Assembly (NCBI GenBank): GCA_027058255.1
Contig: JALUTE010000310.1
Location: forward strand, 1-10,812
Length of the DNA stretch: 10,812 nt
From: Methyloligella sp.
Lineage (GTDB): Bacteria; Pseudomonadota; Alphaproteobacteria; Rhizobiales; JALUTE01
Reading direction: 5' to 3'
Shown in pieces: positions 1 through 5,152 of this stretch. A model generated the notes under the pieces. That model searched no databases. It worked only from the letters and a program-made list of their open reading frames with translations, and was not told the origin of the DNA. The position numbers and the translations under genes are program-made. The first letter of the stretch is position 1, and every line of letters starts with the position of its first letter.

Positions 1-38
1 TGTGCCTCCTCGTAAGAGTAGATACGAAAATACCCTCT

Positions 39-62
39 CCGGCAGAGCGAAATCTCTGCCGG
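39..62. repeat. Perfect 9-bp inverted repeat (hairpin)
   Basis: The arms CCGGCAGAG (39-47) and CTCTGCCGG (54-62) are perfectly complementary around a 6-nt loop. No T-tract follows on either strand, so it is not a canonical intrinsic terminator. It may be the end of a transcript from outside the window or part of a leader. Confidence 0.5.
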
Positions 63-142
63 CCACAACTGGCTCGCAGGCGGATCGTCCAAGCCCCCGC
101 TCGTCCGCACGCGCACCCGCAGCCTGATTTTTACGGTGAACT

Positions 143-186
143 CACATACGCGGAATGCCGGCCCGATATGCTGTACACATACGCGG
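143..186. repeat. 11-bp direct repeat, 33 bp apart
   Basis: CACATACGCGG occurs at 143-153 and again at 176-186. The start-to-start spacing of 33 bp is close to three helical turns, as expected if two protein-binding sites lie on the same face of the DNA. No known operator is recognised. Confidence 0.4.
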
Positions 187-187
187 C

Positions 188-207
188 GTCGCCCGTGAGT
201 GGGCGAC
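188..207. repeat. Perfect 7-bp hairpin with a competing outer pairing
   Basis: GTCGCCC (188-194) pairs with GGGCGAC (201-207) around a 6-nt loop. An alternative, mutually exclusive stem joins GGCGTCG (185-191) to CGACGCC (218-224). Alternative foldings can mark a regulatory RNA, but no known riboswitch class is recognised. Confidence 0.35.
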
Positions 208-295
208 ATGTCGTGGCCGACGCCGGGAAAGGTACAACATCGGGGATTCGCCGCGCAAGGGCACTGGAAGCCGGCGACCGGTTTCGCCGCCCCTG

Positions 296-313
296 CGTGG
301 CAGATTTGCCACG
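296..313. repeat. Perfect 7-bp hairpin with tetraloop
   Basis: CGTGGCA (296-302) and TGCCACG (307-313) pair around the loop GATT. A G-T pair can extend the stem to 295/314. It lies among the other hairpins of the argD upstream region, and no T-tract follows. Confidence 0.4.
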
Positions 314-422
314 TGAGATGCACGCCGCCGGTGGGTGGGAGATAAAAGAACTGTGGACGAAGCCGCGGTTCTGTGAGTATGGCGAAAATATGGCCGCCGC
401 AGCGCGGAGTTTCGCGCGGCGA

Positions 423-451
423 TTGACACCGCCAGCGGGGCTCTTTATCAA
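423..451 (+). promoter_or_regulatory. Candidate sigma70 promoter for the argD operon
   Basis: A perfect -35 hexamer TTGACA (423-428) is followed after 17 nt by the -10-like TATCAA (446-451), predicting transcription from about 458. The spacing is ideal and the -10 is a 4/6 match. A GC-rich hairpin (395-421) directly precedes the -35. If real, transcription starts only about 10 nt before the intrinsic terminator at 468-491, which implies attenuation or a very short transcript. Confidence 0.45.
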
Positions 452-467
452 CGAGAGGCATGGACGG

Positions 468-491
468 GCCGCCGGAAAGGCGGCTTTTTTT
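468..491 (+). terminator. Intrinsic terminator (possible attenuator) before argD
   Basis: The stem GCCGCC (468-473) / GGCGGC (479-484) closes a 5-nt loop GGAAA and is followed at once by seven T residues (485-491), the classical Rho-independent form on the plus strand. It sits 51 nt before the argD start and just downstream of the candidate promoter. A competing pairing of CGGGCC (465-470) with GGCCCG (495-500) shares bases 468-470 with the terminator stem and would weaken it. It could end an unseen upstream transcript or attenuate argD; the sequence alone cannot decide. Confidence 0.7.
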
Positions 492-513
492 CATGGCCCG
501 GACGTTGATTGCC

Positions 514-533
514 AAAGGCGGATAAAGGCGGAT
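514..533 (+). promoter_or_regulatory. Duplicated Shine-Dalgarno region of argD
   Basis: The 10-mer AAAGGCGGAT occurs twice in perfect tandem (514-523, 524-533). The second copy puts AAAGGCGG at a usable distance before the ATG at 543, and the first copy repeats the same SD-like core 10 nt further upstream. This supports the 543 start over more upstream in-frame starts. Confidence 0.5.
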
Positions 534-542
534 TCCAACACC

Positions 543-1724
543 ATGTCAGCGGTCCTTCCCACCTATGCACGCTTCGATCTCGCCTTCGAGCGGGGCGAGG
601 GGGCGCGGCTCTATGCGGAGGACGGCACGGCCTATCTCGATTTCACGAGCGGGGTCGCCGTCAACGCCCTCGGCCATGCCGCCCCTGCGCTTGTTGCGGC
701 GCTCTGTGAGCAGGCGGACCGCGTTTGGCACACCTCCAACCTCTATCGCATTCCCGGCCAGGAGCGCCTTGCCGCCCGCCTGTGCGAGGCGAGCTTCGCG
801 GACCGGGTGTTCTTCACCAATTCCGGCGCCGAGGCGGTGGAATGCGCCATCAAGATGGCCCGCCGCTTCCATTGGGGCCATGGCGCGCCCGAGCGCTATC
901 GCCTCGTCACCTTCGAGGGCGCGTTTCACGGCCGCACGCTGGCAACCATCGCCGCCGGCGGCCAGGCCAAGCTGCTGGAGGGCTTCGGCCCGCCCGTGGA
1001 CGGCTTCGACCAGGTTCCGTTCGGCGACCTTGCCGCCGCACGGGCCGCCATCGGGCCGCAGACGGCGGGCATCCTTGTCGAGCCCGTTCAGGGCGAGGGC
1101 GGCGTCCGTGTGGCGTCTGCCGATTTCCTGCGCGGTTTGCGTGCCCTGGCGGATGAGCACGCCATCCTGCTCATTCTCGACGAGGTGCAGACGGGCATGG
1201 GCCGCACGGGCCGGCTCTTCGCCTACGAGGCGGCGGGAATTGCGCCCGACATCATGGCCATCGGCAAGGGGATCGGCGGCGGCTTTCCCCTCGGCGCCTG
1301 CCTTTCGACCGCGCAGGCGGGCGAGGCCATGACGCCGGGCAGCCATGGCTCCACCTATGGCGGCAATCCGCTCGCCATGGCGGTCGGGAATGCGGTTCTG
1401 GATGCGGTGCTCGCACCGGGCTTCCTGGAGCGGGTGCGCGAGCGGGGCGCATGTCTGATGCAGGCGCTCGAGCGCCTCGCCGCCGCCTTTCCCGACCTGC
1501 TGCGCGAGGTACGCGGCAAGGGGCTCCTGTGCGGCTTCCGCTCCGGGCCCGACGTCGCGCGCATGGTGCGCGCCCTCCTGGATCAGCGCCTGCTCACCGT
1601 TCCGGCGGGCGAGAATGTGGTCCGGCTCCTGCCGCCCCTCACCGTCACCGAGGCGGAGATCGGCGAGGCCATGGATGCCATCGCCCGGGCGGCGACCGCG
1701 CTCAAGCGCGAGAGCGCCACCTGA
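543..1724 (+). CDS. argD: Acetylornithine aminotransferase
   Basis: This 393-residue enzyme is a PLP-dependent class III aminotransferase that interconverts N-acetylglutamate 5-semialdehyde and N2-acetylornithine using glutamate, a cytoplasmic step of arginine synthesis; members of the family often also act on succinyl-diaminopimelate precursors. Visible signatures are NSGAEAVE in the cofactor phosphate region, the FEGAFHGRT segment, D213 in LDEVQTGMGRTG (pyridine nitrogen contact), the Schiff-base lysine K242 in AIGKGIGGGFPLGA, and GSTYGGNPLA. Length and motif order are normal for ArgD. The ATG at 543 is preceded by AAAGGCGG and begins the conserved N-terminus (MSAVLPTYARFDLAFERGEG); the frame is open further upstream but that part is not ArgD-like. 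argF follows after 83 nt. Family members with other substrates cannot be excluded by sequence alone, but adjacency to argF makes arginine synthesis very likely. Confidence 0.95.
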   Translation: MSAVLPTYARFDLAFERGEGARLYAEDGTAYLDFTSGVAVNALGHAAPALVAALCEQADRVWHTSNLYRIPGQERLAARLCEASFADRVFFTNSGAEAVECAIKMARRFHWGHGAPERYRLVTFEGAFHGRTLATIAAGGQAKLLEGFGPPVDGFDQVPFGDLAAARAAIGPQTAGILVEPVQGEGGVRVASADFLRGLRALADEHAILLILDEVQTGMGRTGRLFAYEAAGIAPDIMAIGKGIGGGFPLGACLSTAQAGEAMTPGSHGSTYGGNPLAMAVGNAVLDAVLAPGFLERVRERGACLMQALERLAAAFPDLLREVRGKGLLCGFRSGPDVARMVRALLDQRLLTVPAGENVVRLLPPLTVTEAEIGEAMDAIARAATALKRESAT

Positions 1725-1807
1725 CGGGCCGCGAAACACTTCCCGCTTTTCCCGGCCGCCGCCGCTCCGCATAATCTCCGATGGAACAGTCACCAAAGGC
1801 ATTCGTC

Positions 1808-2740
1808 ATGGCACCGAGGCACTTCCTCGACATCATCGACATCGACGCAGCCTCCCTGCGCGCCATTCTGGACCACGCCCATGCGATGAAGCGCGACGTG
1901 CGGGCCGCCGGCCCGCGAGGGCGCATCATGTCGGCGGCCGAAGGCATGGCCCTGGTCATGATCTTCGAGAAGCCATCGACGCGCACGCGCATCTCCTTCG
2001 ACATCGCCATGCGCCAGCTCGGCGGCTGGGCGCTGGTGCTCAATAGCAGCGAGCTCCAGCTCGGCCGAGGCGAGAGCATCGAGGACACCGCCCGCGTTCT
2101 GTCGCGCTATGGCGATGCGGTCATGCTGCGGGTGGACACCCATGCCTCGCTGGTCGAGTTCGCGGCCCATGCGAGCGTGCCCGTCATCAACGGCCTCAGC
2201 AATCTCAGCCATCCCTGCCAGATCATGGCGGATCTCATGACGCTGGAGGAGGCCAAGGGCCCGCTTGGCGATCAGCGCGTGGCCTGGATCGGGGACGGCA
2301 ACAATGTTGCGGTCTCGTGGATTCACGCGGCGCTGCGCTTCGGCTTTCCCCTGCGCCTCGCCTGCCCGCCCGAGCTCTCGCCCGACCCGGCACTGCTCGA
2401 GCAGGTGCAGGGCGAGGGCGGCGATGTTATCCTGCTCACCGACCCCGTCGAGGCGGTCGCCGGCGCCGATTGCGTGGTGACCGACACCTGGGTGTCGATG
2501 GGCGACGAGGATGCCGAGCGGCGCATGACGCTCCTTGCCCCCTATCAGGTGGACGAGGCACTGATGGCACGCGCGGGCGAGGGCGCCATATTCATGCACT
2601 GCCTGCCGGCCTATCGTGGACGCGAGGTGACCGCCGGCGTCATCGACGGGAAGCAATCGGTCGTGTTCGAGGAGGCCGAGAACAGGCTGCATGCGCAAAA
2701 GGCCATTCTTGCCTGGTGCCTCGAGATCGAAGACTGTTGA
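1808..2740 (+). CDS. argF: Ornithine carbamoyltransferase, anabolic
   Basis: This 310-residue enzyme condenses ornithine with carbamoyl phosphate to give citrulline. The carbamoyl-phosphate loop STRTR is at residues 57-61 (in FEKPSTRTRISFD), HPCQ at 135-138, an SMGDE loop follows for the ornithine side, and the catalytic HCLPAYRG begins at H264. Length matches the family. Two in-frame ATGs exist: 1781 has no SD before it, while 1808 has AAAGG (1795-1799) 8 nt upstream and gives the N-terminus MAPRHFLDI, usual in Rhizobiales homologues, so 1808 is preferred. It is flanked by argD (83 nt upstream) and hslO (4 nt downstream), consistent with cotranscription. Pairing with argD argues for the biosynthetic rather than the catabolic (ArcB) role. 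Confidence 0.95.
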   Translation: MAPRHFLDIIDIDAASLRAILDHAHAMKRDVRAAGPRGRIMSAAEGMALVMIFEKPSTRTRISFDIAMRQLGGWALVLNSSELQLGRGESIEDTARVLSRYGDAVMLRVDTHASLVEFAAHASVPVINGLSNLSHPCQIMADLMTLEEAKGPLGDQRVAWIGDGNNVAVSWIHAALRFGFPLRLACPPELSPDPALLEQVQGEGGDVILLTDPVEAVAGADCVVTDTWVSMGDEDAERRMTLLAPYQVDEALMARAGEGAIFMHCLPAYRGREVTAGVIDGKQSVVFEEAENRLHAQKAILAWCLEIEDC

Positions 2741-2744
2741 GACC

Positions 2745-3848
2745 ATGGCACATGATCATGCACAGCCCCTGGCCCAGCCGCGCGAGCCGGCGGACGATCT
2801 CGTGCTCCCCTTCCGTGCCGTGCGCTCGGGCGTGAGTGGGCGCCTGGTGCGGCTCGGGCCCGTGGTGGACACCATCCTCACCGCGCACGACTATCCCGAT
2901 CCGGTCTCCGAGGTGCTCGGGCAGGCGCTCACCCTGGCCGCCATGCTCGGCGCATCGCTGAAGTTCCAGAGCAAGCTCACCCTTCAGACCCAGGGGGATG
3001 GCCCCATCGGCTTTCTGGTGGTGAATTACAGCGCGCCGGGGAACATTCGTGGCTATGCGAGCTTCGATGCCGAACGGGCCGAGCAGGCCGCCCATGCGGC
3101 CAGGGCGGAGGCGAGCGGGGGCGCCGGCGCGGTCGAGCTGCTCGGGCATGGCCATCTCGCCATGACCATCGACCCGGGCGGGACCATGGACCGCTATCAG
3201 GGTGTCGTGCCGCTGGAGGGCACGGGGCTCATCTCCGCCGCCCACACCTATTTCCGACAATCCGAGCAATTGCCGACCTTCATTCGCCTTGCCGTCGCGC
3301 GCCATTACGTGGCCGGACCCGGCGATGCGCCCGGCGCCTGGCACTGGCGCGCGGGCGGGCTCATCATCCAGCATCTGAGCCCGGAAGGGGGGCGGCGCGC
3401 GCCTCGCGGCGCGGACCCGGGAGCGCAGGCGGAGGCGAGCGGGGGCGGCGCACAGGCCGGAGGAGGCGCTCCGGGCGATCCTGCAGACCACCTCCTGGGC
3501 GAGCGGGACGAGAATTGGGAGCGCACGCGCATTCTGGCCGCGACGGTGGAGGACCACGAGCTGCTCGACCCCCTGCTCGCCCCGGAGCGCCTGCTCTACA
3601 GGCTGTTTCACGAGGAGGGCGTGCGCGCTTTCGAGGCGCGCCCCATCCAGGCCCGATGCACCTGCACGCGCGAGCGGGTGGCGCGGCTGCTCACCGGCTT
3701 CTCGAAAGCCGAGCGCGCCGACATGATGGCCGAGGATGGGCGGGTGGCCGTCACATGCGAGTTCTGCAACACCCGCTACAGCTTTGCCATCGACGAGCTC
3801 ACGGCATCGCGGCCGCGGGCCGGGCGCAAGCCCGACGCCCGATCGTGA
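2745..3848 (+). CDS. hslO: Redox-regulated chaperone Hsp33
   Basis: Hsp33 is a cytoplasmic holdase activated by oxidation of a zinc-bound cysteine centre, which protects proteins under oxidative and heat stress. The N-terminal substrate-binding domain shows GDGPIGFLVVNY from G84 and the RYQGVVPLEG and SEQLP segments. The C-terminal switch is complete: C305 and C307 (CTC), then C338 and C341 (CEFC), with 30 residues between the pairs, the same spacing as in E. coli Hsp33. At 367 residues it is longer than the usual roughly 290-330; the extra length is mainly a Gly/Ala/Arg-rich, low-complexity stretch at about residues 211-244, between the substrate domain and the linker. The ATG at 2745 lies 4 nt after the argF stop without a clear SD, suggesting translational coupling. 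An earlier in-frame ATG at 2691 lies inside argF and is unlikely. Confidence 0.93.
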   Translation: MAHDHAQPLAQPREPADDLVLPFRAVRSGVSGRLVRLGPVVDTILTAHDYPDPVSEVLGQALTLAAMLGASLKFQSKLTLQTQGDGPIGFLVVNYSAPGNIRGYASFDAERAEQAAHAARAEASGGAGAVELLGHGHLAMTIDPGGTMDRYQGVVPLEGTGLISAAHTYFRQSEQLPTFIRLAVARHYVAGPGDAPGAWHWRAGGLIIQHLSPEGGRRAPRGADPGAQAEASGGGAQAGGGAPGDPADHLLGERDENWERTRILAATVEDHELLDPLLAPERLLYRLFHEEGVRAFEARPIQARCTCTRERVARLLTGFSKAERADMMAEDGRVAVTCEFCNTRYSFAIDELTASRPRAGRKPDARS

Positions 3849-3850
3849 CC

Positions 3851-3858
3851 GGAGGAGG
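3851..3858 (+). promoter_or_regulatory. Strong Shine-Dalgarno deciding a GTG start
   Basis: GGAGGAGG ends 7 nt before GTG at 3866. This near-perfect SD places the start of the propeller gene at 3866 rather than at the GTG at 3845 that overlaps the hslO stop. Confidence 0.7.
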
Positions 3859-3865
3859 CGGCAAG

Positions 3866-5116
3866 GTGGTGCAAGGATCGAGGGTCTCGCGCGGTCGGAC
3901 GCACCCTGGCAGGGCATCCCCCGGCGCACGCCATCTCGCCCGCCGCACGCTCTCAGTGCTCGCATGGATCGCGATCGGCCTCGGCTTTCTCGGCCCTGCC
4001 GCAAGGGCCGAGGCCGCCCCATCCGCCCGGCATCTCAGCGTGCCGCCGGGCTATGCCGTCAACCTCTATGCCAAGGGCCTCGGCCGCGCCCGCCTGATGG
4101 TGCTCACGCCCACGGGTGACATCATCCTCTCCTCGCCCCGCAACCGCGTTCTGCTGATCGAGGCCGACCGCAATGGCGACGGGCGCGCCGACGGCGTTCG
4201 CGTTCTCATAGGACGCCTGAGACGCCCGCACGGCCTCTGGCTCGACACCGATACCGGCAGCGGCGACGTCGCGGACCCGGGCCGCAAGGGCATGGCCTGG
4301 CTCTACATCGCCGAGGAAGCCCGAGTCGTGCGCGTGCGCTTCGACATCGCCAAGGGACGGCGCGTGGGCAAGCTGGAGACGGTGCTGACGGGCCTTCCCG
4401 ACGATGGCGGCCACTGGACGCGGACCCTCAAGCGCGGCCCCGATGGCTGGTTCTATCTCACCGTCGGGTCGAGCTGCAATGTCTGCGTCGAGGCGCATCC
4501 CTGGCGGGCGACCATGCTGCGCTTTCGCGCCGATGGCGATCCGAAGAACCGCAAGGTCGAGATCCATGCGCGCGGCCTGCGCAACACTGTCGGCTTCGAC
4601 TGGCGGCCCGGCACGGGCGCACTCTACGGGGTCGACAATGGCCGGGACTGGCTGGGCGACGACTTTCCGCCGGACGAGCTCAACCGCATCACCGCTGGCG
4701 GCTTCTATGGCTGGCCCTATTTCAACGGTGCCAATGTGCCGGACCCGGACCTCGGCGGGCTCGGCGGCGACGAGGCACGCGACCCGATCCCGCCTGCCTT
4801 CGCCTTTCCGGCGCATGTGGCACCGCTCTCGATCCGTTTTCTGCGCCATCAGGGCAACCCGCGCTATCGCAACGCCGCCCTCGTCGGCGAGCATGGAAGC
4901 TGGAACCGCTCCGAGAAGATCGGCTATCAGGTGGTCTCCCTGCACTGGAATGGGAAGGGCGCCATCACGCGGCGGCCCTTCCTCACCGGCTTCCTGCGCC
5001 GCGGCAAGGTGAGCGGCCGGCCCGTCGATGTCATCGAGGCCCCGGACGGCACGATCTTCGTCTCCGACGACTTTGCGGGGGCCATATGGCGCATTGTTCC
5101 CCGCGCGCGTCCGTGA
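3866..5116 (+). CDS. Exported PQQ-dependent sugar (sorbosone-type) dehydrogenase family protein
   Basis: This 416-residue beta-propeller belongs to the glucose/sorbosone dehydrogenase family, whose characterised members oxidise sugars in the periplasm with PQQ and Ca2+; the substrate here is unknown. After the GTG start comes an Arg-rich n-region, a hydrophobic segment (LSVLAWIAIGLGFLG) and a likely cleavage site near ARA, so export by the Sec or Tat route is expected. Family features include a Ca2+-loop-like DRNGDGRADG from D101, RRPHGLWLD, GGHWTRTL with H183, ARGLRNTVGFDWRPGTG with R236 and R239, and VDNGRDWLGDDFPPDELN from V256. C204 and C207 in SSCNVC could form a disulfide. It sits 17 nt after hslO and 36 nt before the repeat protein. 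No pqq biosynthesis genes are in the window, so the cofactor would be made elsewhere or taken up. Family assignment is firm; catalytic activity is inferred. Confidence 0.85.
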   Translation: MVQGSRVSRGRTHPGRASPGARHLARRTLSVLAWIAIGLGFLGPAARAEAAPSARHLSVPPGYAVNLYAKGLGRARLMVLTPTGDIILSSPRNRVLLIEADRNGDGRADGVRVLIGRLRRPHGLWLDTDTGSGDVADPGRKGMAWLYIAEEARVVRVRFDIAKGRRVGKLETVLTGLPDDGGHWTRTLKRGPDGWFYLTVGSSCNVCVEAHPWRATMLRFRADGDPKNRKVEIHARGLRNTVGFDWRPGTGALYGVDNGRDWLGDDFPPDELNRITAGGFYGWPYFNGANVPDPDLGGLGGDEARDPIPPAFAFPAHVAPLSIRFLRHQGNPRYRNAALVGEHGSWNRSEKIGYQVVSLHWNGKGAITRRPFLTGFLRRGKVSGRPVDVIEAPDGTIFVSDDFAGAIWRIVPRARP

Positions 5117-5136
5117 GAACAGGGGAGAGTGTCGCA

Positions 5137-5144
5137 GGGGAGGG
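5137..5144 (+). promoter_or_regulatory. Strong Shine-Dalgarno deciding a TTG start
   Basis: GGGGAGGG lies 8 nt before TTG at 5153. The only in-frame alternative nearby, GTG at 5129, has its purine run almost touching the start codon. The TTG is therefore preferred. Confidence 0.6.
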
Positions 5145-5152
5145 TCGGAAAG

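Larger units (their letters stand above)
1..542. other. Non-coding region upstream of argD with hairpins and regulatory signals
   Basis: No convincing gene is visible. The argD reading frame stays open leftward from 543 almost to the window edge, but the translated stretch (His/Arg/Ala-rich, with no recognisable domain) does not resemble the N-terminus of acetylornithine aminotransferases. The region is instead rich in inverted repeats (39-62, 188-207, 296-313, 395-421, 468-484) and has an 11-bp direct repeat. In many Rhizobiales I recall the cell-cycle regulator gene gcrA lying near argD; it is not seen here, so any such gene would lie beyond the left edge. The two GATTC (GANTC) sites at 245-249 and 531-535 are single and may be chance. 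Confidence 0.6.

Noticed and set aside
220..300. Resemblance to parts of a cobalamin riboswitch (GGGAAAGG, GGCACTGG, GAAGCCGG followed by GACC)
   Set aside because: The B12-box and core sequence are not matched in order or spacing, and argD is not a B12-regulated gene. Judged to be chance in GC-rich DNA; a Rfam search would settle it.
168..542. In-frame N-terminal extension of argD of about 125 residues
   Set aside because: The extension has no similarity to ArgD N-termini, crosses a strong terminator hairpin and promoter-like sequence, and the ATG at 543 has an SD and the conserved start.
1781..1807. Earlier ATG for argF
   Set aside because: No SD upstream of 1781, and the extra nine residues are absent from the usual ArgF N-terminus.
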